Source of the DNA: Pelagibacteraceae bacterium
GTDB taxonomy: Bacteria; Pseudomonadota; Alphaproteobacteria; HIMB59
Reading direction: 5' to 3'
NCBI GenBank assembly: GCA_019651435.1
Contig: BOYI01000002.1
Span: 124,001-188,000 of the forward strand
Length of the DNA stretch: 64,000 nucleotides
In this document: positions 39,104 through 47,950 of the stretch, piece after piece
How positions within the stretch are numbered: position 1 is the first letter of the stretch
Layout: every line of letters begins with the position of its first letter
Program-made: the position numbers and the translations under genes
The notes under the pieces: generated by a model
What the model was told of the DNA's origin: nothing
Database searches by the model: none
The model's input: the letters and a program-made list of their open reading frames with translations, nothing else

Positions 39104-40880
39104 TAATAAACTCTTACTTGCGGTTGGATAACCGAAATTTGATTACTTAAAGTTGTCATTCTGACTGGACGATGTGATATTCTGTGATCCTCGCTATTTC
39201 CCCAATATAGCGTATGTTTTAGCCAATTTTCATCATCCCTATCTGGAAAATCTTCTCTAGCATGGGCGCCTCTGCTTTCAGTTCTCTGCTCAGCAGAAAT
39301 TCCTACACTTCCAGCAACCTGCATTAAATTGTGTAATTCTAATGCTTCAACCAAATCAGTATTAAAGACATCAGATTTGTCATTCACATTTATGTGTTTG
39401 AGATCTTTCGACATTGATAAAAGTTCATCATTTCCTAATTTTAAAGTTTCACTTTCTCTATAAACACCAAATCTTTTTTGAACTGTTTTCTGCATTTTTT
39501 CTCTTAATTCACCGACGGAGATATCTCCAGAGTTATTTTTAATGGAGTGAAGTCGATCAATGATTTCTTGGGTGGATTCATTAGATGGCATTTTATTAGA
39601 TTCCATTGGATTAATTACTTGACCAGCCTGAATAGCCGCACCTCGCCCAAAAACAATAAGCTCTGCAAGAGCATTAGTGCCTAATCTGTTTGCACCATGA
39701 ACAGAAGCACAAGCTGCCTCACCTATGGCCATTAAACCCTCACATATCTCCTCGCTATCAGAGTTGGTTGGCTTTAAAACTTCTGCTTTGAAGTTTGTTG
39801 GAATGCCTCCCATACAATAGTGAACTGTTGGGACAACCGGAATTGGCTCTTTAGATATATCTCTTCCACAAAAAGCTTTTACTGACTCAGAAATGCCTGG
39901 CAACCTTTTTGATAACATGTCAGCATCAAGATGTTCTAGATGTAAATTTATATAATCTTTATTAGGACCACAGCCTCTGCCGGCACTTATTTCTTTACTT
40001 ATAAATCTTGAAATTACATCTCTTGCGGCAAGGTCTTTTGCATTAGGTGCATACTCTAGCATGAACCTTGTTCCTTCATTGTTTTTTAAAACTCCCCTTC
40101 ACCTCTAGCTGCTTCAGAGATAAGTACACCAACTCCATAAATGCCAGTCGGATGAAATTGTATAAACTCCATATCAGATAAAGGCAATCCGGCTCTTAAA
40201 GCTATTCCTGCACCATCTCCCGTACAAATATGAGCGCTTGTAGATGATTGAAATATTCTTCCATACCCCCCGGTTGCCAATATCGTCATCTTGGCAATAA
40301 ATCGATGAAGCGACCCATCTTCAATATTAATGGCTAACAACCCACAAATTGTATTTGACTCATCTTTTAATAAATCAACAGCGAAGTATTCATTAAAAAA
40401 ATCAACATTATTTTTAAGACTCTGCTGGTAAAGAGTATGAAGTAGTGCGTGTCCGGTTCTATCTGCTGCAGCGCAAGCTCTCTTAGCCGGATCTCCTTTC
40501 CCGTTATTAGTCATATGGCCACCAAAGGGTCTTTGATAAATTTTTCCATCTTCTGTTCTAGAAAAAGGCATCCCGTAATGTTCAAGCTCAACAATTGAAT
40601 CAACTGCATTAGAGCATAGATATTCAATACTATCTTGATCGCCAAGCCAATCTGATCCTTTGACGGTATCATACATATGCCACTGCCAACTATCTTCTCC
40701 CATATTACCAAGCGCAGCGCCTATACCTCCTTGCGCAGCAACTGTGTGACTTCTTGTAGGATAAACTTTTGAGACACATGCTGTTTTTAAACCTTGCTCA
40801 GAGCAGCCAAGTGCAGCTCTCAGTCCTGCTCCTCCAGCTCCTAAAACAACAACATCTAATTTATGGTCTGTATAATTCAT
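39103..40880 (-). CDS. sdhA: Succinate dehydrogenase flavoprotein subunit, frameshifted
   Basis: FAD-binding N-terminus '[15 protein letters not shown]'; the covalent-FAD His region '[17 protein letters not shown]'; '[22 protein letters not shown]'; '[19 protein letters not shown]'; and the C-terminal '[17 protein letters not shown]'. About 592 aa. The two ORF-track parts join at about 40095 where one G has been lost from a G-run ('[13 protein letters not shown]' when restored). Complex II catalytic subunit, oxidising succinate to fumarate. Confidence 0.96.
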
Positions 40881-40881
40881 A

Positions 40882-41192
40882 TTAATTTATAAGCAAAACA
40901 GGCAAAAATGATAATAGGCAAATACAAATGCCCATATCTGTTAATTTGGAGAAAAATTTAACTTTTTTAAATTGAAGTAGTCCTCTAAACTTTAATTAAT
41001 TGTATTCTTATATGGATGAAAGAAATAATAAAAAAATGAGATTAACAATTTATTAAAGTCATTTGAAAAAGCTATTATTAGAAAATTAGTATCAGAAAAA
41101 TTTTGCAAGAATATAAAAATAAACCAATAACTTATGGGAATTAAAGCAATATAAACTAATCTCTCAATTTTCCACTTACTTGATGCTTTCAT
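40882..41192 (-). CDS. sdhD: Succinate dehydrogenase membrane anchor subunit, frameshifted
   Basis: Starts at ATG 41192, which overlaps the sdhC stop by 4 bp (ATGA); the longer track ORF starting at 41300 lies inside sdhC. The first span is '[19 protein letters not shown]'. Across two or three one-base shifts a conserved-looking 'IKVLEDYF' segment (compare the SdhD 'EDY' motif) and a final hydrophobic span '[16 protein letters not shown]' are recovered, about 103 aa in all. Anchors complex II and contributes to quinone/heme binding. Small and divergent, so identification rests mainly on position. Confidence 0.75.
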
Positions 41193-41557
41193 GATAAAAT
41201 TATCCATGAAAAGCAAATTGTCATAATTACATTTAAAATTAATATTAAATATGTGGTTAAATAAACTCGATTTAGATCTAGCCCTAATGCATAGGACCAT
41301 ACAAAATACTTAAAGCCATTTAACAGATGATGGTTGAAGATAAAAAACCAAAAAATAAATAAAAGCTTAATTGGAAAAAAATTTATCAAAGAATTTAAAG
41401 ATGAATGAAAACCTGGTAATAAATTTATACTACCAACCCACAAAGCAAAAAAAGGAAGAGAAAAAGCAAAAGCAATCATGCCAATTCTACTAGATATGGA
41501 AAATATCATTGTCAAAAAAGGCTTATATATTTGTAAATGGGGCGATAATGGTGCCAT
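41189..41557 (-). CDS. sdhC: Succinate dehydrogenase cytochrome b556 subunit
   Basis: 122 aa with three hydrophobic spans. Begins 'MAPLSPHLQIYKPFLTMIFSIS', the family signature (RPLSPHLQIY..S...HR), although the usual His-Arg after the Ser is replaced (SSRIG). Contains 'FNHHLLNGFKYFVWSYALG', the second signature with the heme-ligand His region. First gene of the sdhCDAB-mdh-sucAB operon. The 300-bp gap upstream holds the promoter region and a candidate structured RNA on the opposite strand. Confidence 0.9.
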   Translation of the reverse strand: MAPLSPHLQIYKPFLTMIFSISSRIGMIAFAFSLPFFALWVGSINLLPGFHSSLNSLINFFPIKLLFIFWFFIFNHHLLNGFKYFVWSYALGLDLNRVYLTTYLILILNVIMTICFSWIILS

Positions 41558-41711
41558 TCGCGAAATATATCTAAATATAATTTTATAGTAAAAAACTATT
41601 ATTTTATTAATTCATGCAAAATGTAAATAATTAAGATTGTGGAAAAATTGTTAGTTAAATAACAAGGATATTTAATTTTTGAATCAAAATTCTAATTTAA
41701 ATTCATTAAAG
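41558..41711. promoter_or_regulatory. Promoter region of the TCA operon and of the candidate RNA
   Basis: This very AT-rich 150-bp stretch lies between the sdhC start and the candidate RNA at 41712, with no gene in either direction. On the plus strand TTGAAT at about 41679 followed by AT-rich hexamers could be a promoter for the RNA. On the minus strand several TATAAT-like sequences could drive sdhC. No firm operator was found. Confidence 0.35.
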
Positions 41712-41818
41712 TGAACACTGGTCGAAAACCGAAACTTTGGTTTCCAGGGTGCCGAATCTCACCCCGCATGAGAAAGACTTCATATTTATATGGAGTTGGC
41801 GCCCCGACCTAATTTTTT
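41712..41818 (+). ncRNA. Candidate structured RNA (small RNA or riboswitch), unrecognised
   Basis: A 100-nt island, much richer in G+C than its surroundings, folds into nested helices. P1 is GGTCG/CGACC (41720-41724 with 41805-41809). A hairpin is AAACC/GGTTT (41726-41730 with 41739-41743), with an exclusive alternative GAAAC/GTTTC. P3 is GGGTGCC/GGCGCCC (41747-41753 with 41798-41804), enclosing two hairpins: CTCA/TGAG with loop CCCCGCA, and ACTTCAT/ATGGAGT. This makes two three-way junctions. A T-rich tract (TAATTTTTT) follows P1, terminator-like. A separate TATAAT lies downstream before the TRAP gene, so the RNA may be a free-standing sRNA. I do not recognise a known family (not tRNA, SRP, 6S or SAM-V as I know them). 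Confidence 0.6.
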
Positions 41819-41845
41819 ACTTATTTTATCTTAAAAACTACCGTA

Positions 41846-41851
41846 TATAAT
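41846..41851 (+). promoter_or_regulatory. TATAAT -10 box of the TRAP transporter genes
   Basis: A perfect TATAAT lies 9 bases before the ATG at 41861, so the transcript would start at or almost at the start codon and be leaderless. No good -35 box is seen 17 bases upstream. If used, this promoter uncouples the TRAP genes from the candidate RNA upstream. Confidence 0.5.
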
Positions 41852-41860
41852 TCTCGCTTA

Positions 41861-42373
41861 ATGTCGGCATTGGCTCAAATCTCAAAATTTCTTGACCGTA
41901 TCAATACCTATATTGGTTATTTATGTGGAATTTTTGCTTTCTCAATGGTGATTGTGGTTTTCAGTGTAGTAGTGCTTAGATACGGTTTTAGTATTGGCTT
42001 CATTTGGATGCAAGAAATCTATGTTTGGCTTCATAGCTTTATTTTTATGATGGGCAGTGGTTTTACCTATTTGGCGAATGAGCATGTTCGAATTGATGTC
42101 TTTTACCGTGATGCTTCTGCAAAATATAAGGCAACAGTTGATATCTTAGGAAATATTTTCTTATTAATTCCATTTTTATACATCATATGGAAATTTAGCT
42201 TTCCATTTGTTTACCGTTCTTTTTTAATGAACGAGGTTTCAAGAGAAGCTGGAGGAATGCCAGCCCTTTACATTTTAAAAAGTGCTATTCTTTGGTTTTG
42301 TATAGTTTTGTTTATACAAATCATCTCTAATATTTGTAAATCTGTTCTCTCTTTATCTGGATCTAAAACATGA
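41861..42373 (+). CDS. dctQ: TRAP transporter small permease subunit (DctQ-like)
   Basis: 170 aa with four hydrophobic spans. Characteristic elements are 'FSMVIVVFSVVVLRYGFSIG', 'FIWMQEIYVWLHSFIFMMG' and 'HVRIDVFYRD' (the family pattern E..r.l..w..f.g......hv.vd). It forms the membrane part of a sodium-driven TRAP importer with the large permease encoded next, with which it overlaps by 4 bp. Confidence 0.92.
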   Translation: MSALAQISKFLDRINTYIGYLCGIFAFSMVIVVFSVVVLRYGFSIGFIWMQEIYVWLHSFIFMMGSGFTYLANEHVRIDVFYRDASAKYKATVDILGNIFLLIPFLYIIWKFSFPFVYRSFLMNEVSREAGGMPALYILKSAILWFCIVLFIQIISNICKSVLSLSGSKT

Positions 42374-43746
42374 TCACTCCAGAAATACTTGCTATTGTAA
42401 TGTTTTTGACGACTTTAGGTCTACTACTCTTTGGTTTTCCAGTAGCGTTTACTCTTGCTGGCTCTGCCTTGTTATTTGGTTTTCTTGGTGATGCATTAGA
42501 AGTTTTTAATTTTAGAATGATGGGTTTTTTCCCTCAAAGAATTTTTGGGACAATGATAAATGAACCACTTGTTGCAGTTCCTCTTTTTATATTTATGGGA
42601 ATCATGTTGGAGAAAACAAAAATTGCAGCAGGTCTTTTACAATCTATTGGGGAACTTTTTGGTTCAACTAAAGGTGGGTTAGGCATAGGAGTTGTAATAG
42701 TAGGTATGCTTCTTGCGGCCTCAACTGGAATAGTTGGAGCAACTGTAGTTACTATGGGCATGCTTTCTTTGCCCTCAATGATCAAAGCTGGATATGACCA
42801 AAAAATTGCAACAGGAACTATTTGTGCAGCTGGTACTCTTGGTCAAATTATTCCTCCTTCTATTGTACTTGTTTTGTTAGCAACAATTCTGCAAGGAGCA
42901 AATGAAGAAGCGGCGATGTTAAAAGGAGATCTTGCTCCTGATCCTGTAACAGCAATTGATCTGTTTGCAGGTGCTTTAATGCCCGGGCTCATGCTGGTGG
43001 TGATGTTTATTATCTTCATCTATTTTTATGCAAGAATATTTCCCAACTCCTGTCCACCAATTCAAACCGTTAAATCTAGAAGTGAAATTTATAAAGAGGC
43101 TTTCAAATCTATTTTCCCACCTTTAATACTTATTGTACTAGTTTTAGGCTCGATATTAATGGGCGTTGCAACTCCAACTGAGTCAGCTTCAGTAGGGGCT
43201 GTTGGGGCTGCTATTATCGCTTTTACAAAAGGAGAATTAACTTTTCAAAATCTAAAAGAAGTATCTCTTAATACAGTAAAACTTAGCTCTTTTGTTTTTG
43301 TCATTTTAATTGGTGCTTCTATGTTTTCCTTAGTTTTCAGGGGATTCAATGGTGATGCTATGATTGAGCATTTTCTGGGTAGCCTTCCAGGGGGATTATT
43401 TACAGCCTTATTAATTGTTATGATTGCTATCTTTTTCTTAGGTTTTTTTCTAGACTATATAGAAATTATTTTTGTAATTGTTCCTTTAGTGGGACCAATA
43501 CTAATCGCAAATGGTGCGGACCCTTTGTGGCTTGGTATTTTGATTTCACTCAATCTTCAAACCAGTTTTTTAACTCCACCATTTGGCTTTTCTTTATTCT
43601 TTTTAAGAGGTGTCGCTCCAAACGAAATACAAACAAGAAACATGTATAAAGGTGTTATGCCATTTATTGGAATTCAAGTATTAGCCATTATTATTGTTGC
43701 TCTTTTTCCAAGTATCGCTACTTGGCTTCCGAACTTAATGTTCTAG
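42370..43746 (+). CDS. dctM: TRAP transporter large permease subunit (DctM-like)
   Basis: 458 aa with about 12 hydrophobic segments, the expected size. Shows 'LFGFPVAFTLAGSALLFG', 'PLFIFMGIMLEKTKIAAGLL', 'GTICAAGTLGQIIPPSIVLVLL', 'GVATPTESASVGAVGA' and 'LNLQTSFLTPPFGFSLFFLRG', all DctM hallmarks. It carries solute inward using the sodium gradient. The matching binding protein is encoded 1 kb away on the other strand (44739-45864). Confidence 0.95.
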   Translation: MITPEILAIVMFLTTLGLLLFGFPVAFTLAGSALLFGFLGDALEVFNFRMMGFFPQRIFGTMINEPLVAVPLFIFMGIMLEKTKIAAGLLQSIGELFGSTKGGLGIGVVIVGMLLAASTGIVGATVVTMGMLSLPSMIKAGYDQKIATGTICAAGTLGQIIPPSIVLVLLATILQGANEEAAMLKGDLAPDPVTAIDLFAGALMPGLMLVVMFIIFIYFYARIFPNSCPPIQTVKSRSEIYKEAFKSIFPPLILIVLVLGSILMGVATPTESASVGAVGAAIIAFTKGELTFQNLKEVSLNTVKLSSFVFVILIGASMFSLVFRGFNGDAMIEHFLGSLPGGLFTALLIVMIAIFFLGFFLDYIEIIFVIVPLVGPILIANGADPLWLGILISLNLQTSFLTPPFGFSLFFLRGVAPNEIQTRNMYKGVMPFIGIQVLAIIIVALFPSIATWLPNLMF

Positions 43747-43772
43747 TTCTTCTTTTGCTGTTTTTTGAAAGA

Positions 43773-44703
43773 TTAGAACCAGCTAATATTCTCTTTTTCA
43801 CAAAGTTTTTTTAACTTTAAAGGGTAATCGGTTATTATTCCATCCACCCCATAATCAATCATTCTTAACATTTCGTATTCTTCATTGACTGTCCACACGT
43901 TCACAGGAAGGCCTTCATCATGAGATATTCTAACCATATCTTTGCTTATATCTTTACGGTTGGGGTGCCATGCTTTTCCTCCTAGTGTTTTGATAAGCCT
44001 AGGTAACTCTCTACTTTCACTATCGTATAAAGGCATAAAATCCAACCAAGGTGATTTATCATAAACTTTGCCTTTAAGATCAGATGTTAAATAAGCTCTA
44101 GAAATTTTAGGATCTATATTTTTTATTTCTGTTAAAACTCTCCAATCAAAAGATGAGTAAATGACTTTATCTTTTAATTTAGTTTTATTAACTTCTTCAA
44201 TTATTAATTTTGCCATTACATTTGGAGGGGGTGTTAAATTATCCTCAACGGGTGTTGATTTAATTTCTAAATTAATTATTAAGTCATCTGAAATATTAGT
44301 TGATGTCAATTCAAGTAGATCAGATAATTTAGGTATATTTTTTTCACCTAAGCTTTTTTGATTATCAAATCTTCTTCCATATTTAGATTTTTTATTAATC
44401 GAACCAATTTTAAAACTAGTCAGCTGCTCATAAGTCAGTTCAAAAATCTTAATATCATCATTATCAATCCAATTGCCCTCGCTATTTTTTGTGAGAGCGG
44501 GATTTAACCTAAAATCATGATTAACTACTGGAACTAAGTCTTTTGAAAGTAAGATGTCAGTTTCATATGCATTAATTTTGTTTTCAAATAAATATTTAAA
44601 ACTATCTAAAGTATTTTCTGGTAAGTCTCCCTAGCCCCTCTGTGGCCGTAAATTTTATGTGATTTGGCTTAGATAAAATCAAAATTCTTAGAATATTAGG
44701 CAT
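43773..44703 (-). CDS. Glycerophosphodiester phosphodiesterase, frameshifted N-terminus
   Basis: Reconstructed from ATG 44703 to 43773, about 309 aa. After a one-base shift near 44635 the N-terminus shows the family signature 'YGHRGARETYPENTLDSF' (HRG..PENT) and 'NAYETDILLSKDLVPVVNHD' with catalytic acids; the rest has 'INLEIKS', 'VNVWTVNEEYEMLRMIDYGVDGIITDYP'-type ending, the classic GDPD C-terminus. It hydrolyses glycerophosphodiesters to glycerol-3-phosphate and an alcohol, in the cytoplasm since no signal is seen. The product could feed GlpD. The track begins only at an internal Met. Confidence 0.88.
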
Positions 44704-44738
44704 TTGCCCCCAAAAAAGGGGCAAATTAAAATCAATTA

Positions 44739-45864
44739 TTATGCAGATGGATAAGTAAATGGGAGACTTCTAACTCTCATGTACTCTTTCTCAGAAGTGT
44801 TTGTCCATCTTAAAATTGATGATCTAAATTCAACGATATGAGAGAAAAGCGCTTGAGAAACTGGATCTTCTGCTGCGATTGAACTACATACCTCACCTGC
44901 TCTTTGTCCTAAAGCGTTCATAACATCATCTGGCAGTTGTCTCATTTGAACACCATGCTCATTGATGAGTTTTTGGTATGAACTATCATTCACAGCTTGG
45001 AAATGAGATAGAACTTCCATATTCACTGCTTTTGAAGCAAGAGTAATAAGTTCTTTAGTTGAGTCATCTAACTTCTCCCACTCAAACATATCAATTGAAC
45101 AATCAAGGATTGTTGCTGGCTCATGCCATCCTGGGTTGTAGTAATACTGAGCAGCTTGGTAAAAACCAGCTCCTAAATCAGCAGCAGGACCAATCCATTC
45201 AGTACCATCGATTGCACCAGATGCAAGCGCAGGCAACACATCAGGACCAGCAAGTAAAACGATATTAGCACCAAAAGTTTTTAGTACTTCGCCGCCAAGA
45301 CCTGGCATTCTTATTTTTAAACCGTCAAAATCTGCGAGTGAGTTAATTTCTTTATTAAACCAACCACCCATCTGGTTACCAGTGTTTCCCATTGGAAGAA
45401 ATTTCACACCAATTGAATTGTAAGCTTTATCTGCTGCTTCAATTCCTCCCCATAGTAACACCAGGCATTTTGTTCTTGAGCTGTCAAACCAAAAGGTAAC
45501 GCCGCAGAAAATGATGGAGCCATGCTTATATTAGTCCAATAATATCCTGCACCGTAAGCCATCTGAGCAGCACCAGATCTAACTGCATCTAGCGATTCAA
45601 GAGGTGGGACTAATTCACCCCATGATATACAGTGATTTTTAACTTATCAGATGCATTATTAATATAACTAGCAAATCTATCTATTGCTTTGCCGAGACCA
45701 CTTGCCTTACCAAAAGCAGAACATGCAATCCATTCCATGTGTCCGCCCGATATAGCTGGAGCTGGAAAGGAAGAAACTGTTGCGGCTCCAAGTGCTGCAG
45801 CACCTGCGCCTTTAAGGAAGTTTCTTCTTTTCATGGTCTTATTGTTTTTTGTTTTTTTTGCCAT
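44739..45864 (-). CDS. dctP: TRAP transporter substrate-binding protein (DctP family, TakP-like), frameshifted
   Basis: Start ATG 45864 with AGGAGGG upstream; Tat-like signal 'MKRRNFLKGAGAAALGAA'. The mature part, restored across shifts near 45615 and 45465, shows 'VPPLESLDAVRSGAAQMAYG', 'GNTGNQMGGWFNKEI', 'DGLKIRMPGLGGEVLKTFG', 'ALASGAIDGTEWIGPAADL' and 'YYYNPGWHEPATILD'. These match the TakP-type subgroup known to bind 2-oxoacids or lactate. About 370 aa. It should deliver its ligand to DctQM at 41.9-43.7 kb. Confidence 0.9.
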
Positions 45865-45899
45865 AAATATTTCCCTCCTAAATATTAAGAAATAATTAA

Positions 45900-46790
45900 T
45901 TATTTTTTATTAGTGATAATTATACCAACTATTACTGATACTATTCCAGCGTAATGATAGATTTGAAGGGTTTCTTGAAAAATAAAAAAGGCAAGAATTC
46001 CGCCAAAAATTGGCATTAAATGTAAATAAGGACCCGATTTATTAGCCCCAATTAGAGCGACACCTGTATTCCAACATATATAAGAAAAAATACTTGGAAA
46101 TATCCCAGTATAGCCAATAGCTAAAAGTGATTGATGTGTTACTTTTAAATAGTTTCCTTGAATGAAGATATCAAAAAGATAAACGGGGAATAATAAAATG
46201 ACCGTCAGTCCAAAAGAAATATATAAAAAACTAAATCCTGATACTCCAGTTTCATTTTTTTTTAAAAAAATTGAATACAAAGCCCAAGAGGTTACAGCTA
46301 ACAATATAAAAAGATCTCCTGAATAAAAATCAGATTTAAAAATGTTTTGATAGTTTCCTTTAGCAATCACAAAACTAACACCTACAAGAGAGATAATAAT
46401 ACCAATCATCTGATATCGATTAGTATCAATTCTATAAAGAATCTTATTAAAAAGAATGATTAACATAGGCGTTGTAGAAATAATTAATAATGCATTAATC
46501 ACTGTAGTAGCTGTGAGCCCTAAATAAACAAGAGTATTAAATAGAGTTGGTCCGGTGAGAATAATCAAAAAAATCATTCCAGGTTGTTTTTTTAATAAAG
46601 GCAGTTCTTTAAATGCTTTTGAGAAACAAAAAGGAGTTAAAATTATAAATGCAATTACCCATCGATAAAAACCAAGTGATAAAGGAGACACTAAACTTTC
46701 AACTGAAGCTAATCTTCCAATAACAAAGTTACCTGACCAAAATAAAGAAGCGAAACATAGAACTATTGTCGCTTTTAAAGAATTACTCAA
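45900..46790 (-). CDS. DMT-superfamily (EamA) transporter
   Basis: 296 aa with ten hydrophobic segments arranged as two EamA repeats: 'FASLFWSGNFVIGRLAS' opens the first, and 'FILLAVTSWALYSIFLKK' opens the second. These proteins usually export amino acids or metabolites, or act in drug/metabolite exchange; no specific substrate can be assigned. It sits 35 bp downstream of the dctP gene and 12 bp from the thiolase gene. Confidence 0.88.
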   Translation of the reverse strand: MSNSLKATIVLCFASLFWSGNFVIGRLASVESLVSPLSLGFYRWVIAFIILTPFCFSKAFKELPLLKKQPGMIFLIILTGPTLFNTLVYLGLTATTVINALLIISTTPMLIILFNKILYRIDTNRYQMIGIIISLVGVSFVIAKGNYQNIFKSDFYSGDLFILLAVTSWALYSIFLKKNETGVSGFSFLYISFGLTVILLFPVYLFDIFIQGNYLKVTHQSLLAIGYTGIFPSIFSYICWNTGVALIGANKSGPYLHLMPIFGGILAFFIFQETLQIYHYAGIVSVIVGIIITNKK

Positions 46791-46801
46791 AATTAAATTT
46801 A

Positions 46802-47950
46802 CTATAATTTTTCAATTGCCATTGCCAGTCCCTGTCCACCACCAATACACATGCTTGCTACTCCAAATTTTTGTTTAGTTCGTTTTAATTGGTGTGCAAG
46901 AGTAGTAACAATTCTTGTTCCTGAACAGCCGATTGGATGACCAAGAGCAATTGCGCCGCCTGCTATATTTAATTTATTTGGATCAATTTTTAAGGATCGT
47001 TGAACAGCCACTGAAGTGGCAGCAAAAGCCTCATTAATTTCAATAAGATCAAAATAACCTATATTAACAGACATTTTTTTCATCAACTTCTGAATAGCTG
47101 TAATTGGTGTAATTCCCATGTAGTCAGGATTACCTGCTGAAGAAGACCAAGATAATATTTTAGCTAAAGGTTTAATCTTATTTGCTTTAATGTAATCAGA
47201 TGAAGCTAATGCTAGAAATGCTGCACCATCATTTAGAGATGATGCATTGCCAGCACTAACAGATCCTTTCTTTTTAAAAACTGGTTTCAGCTGACTAAGT
47301 TTGACTAATGTTGTGTCAGCTCTCACCTCATCTTTAAGAGACGTTTGACATAATTCATTTTTAAAATATTTATTCTTTAAAGCTTTATAAGTTTTTAAAT
47401 AAGATCCGTAAGCATATTGATCTTGTTCTTGACGAGTGACATTGTATTTCCTAGCAACGTTTTCTGCAGTAATCCCCATATGTTCTTGAGAGAAAGCATC
47501 TGTTAATCCATCATGAACAAGGGTATCAATAAAAACATTATTACCTAATTTTTTTTCTCCAGTTCTACTTAAATATGCATGACGTGCTCGAGACATACTT
47601 TCCTGTCCACCAGCAATAACTAAATCACATTCTTTAGTGTGAATTTTCAAAGAGGCTTCAATAGCTGCACGCATGCCACTTCCACATACTTGGTTGACCA
47701 CATAAGCAAAAGAGGATTGGGACATTCCAGATTTTAAAGCTACTTGACGAGCAGTGTTCATCCCAAGTCCACTAGTTAAAACTTGACCTAAGACCAAGCC
47801 TTCAACATCTTTTGTGGCTATTTGTTTATTGCGTTGAAATAAGTCTTGGAGACATTGTGTGCCTAGCTCTACAGACTCAGTTTTTTTATATTGTCCAAGA
47901 TAGGAGCCAATAGGTGTACGTACACCATCAATAATATAAATATCACTCAT
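46802..47950 (-). CDS. Acetyl-CoA C-acetyltransferase (thiolase)
   Basis: 382 aa, intact. The acylation Cys is in 'VNQVCGSGMRAAIEA'; 'GGQESMSRARHAYLS'; 'INEAFAATSVA' and 'GGAIALGHPIGCSGTRI'; the second catalytic Cys is in 'ASMCIGGGQGLAM'. It cleaves acetoacetyl-CoA to two acetyl-CoA, or condenses them. Its start overlaps the end of the acetoacetyl-CoA synthetase gene by 8 bp, so the two probably form an acetoacetate-use pathway. Confidence 0.93.
   Translation of the reverse strand: MSDIYIIDGVRTPIGSYLGQYKKTESVELGTQCLQDLFQRNKQIATKDVEGLVLGQVLTSGLGMNTARQVALKSGMSQSSFAYVVNQVCGSGMRAAIEASLKIHTKECDLVIAGGQESMSRARHAYLSRTGEKKLGNNVFIDTLVHDGLTDAFSQEHMGITAENVARKYNVTRQEQDQYAYGSYLKTYKALKNKYFKNELCQTSLKDEVRADTTLVKLSQLKPVFKKKGSVSAGNASSLNDGAAFLALASSDYIKANKIKPLAKILSWSSSAGNPDYMGITPITAIQKLMKKMSVNIGYFDLIEINEAFAATSVAVQRSLKIDPNKLNIAGGAIALGHPIGCSGTRIVTTLAHQLKRTKQKFGVASMCIGGGQGLAMAIEKL

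Noticed and set aside
40992-41300. 102-aa ORF as an independent gene
   Set aside because: Its first 36 codons are an out-of-frame reading of sdhC; the real gene is sdhD starting at 41192.
41712-41818. Candidate RNA as a cobalamin, TPP, SAM or guanidine riboswitch, or 6S/SRP RNA
   Set aside because: I compared it by eye with remembered cores (for example CTGAGA for TPP, GGAAGGAAGCAGC for SRP, B12 box). Only scattered partial matches such as GGTGCCGAATC...CCCCGC were found, without the required helices.
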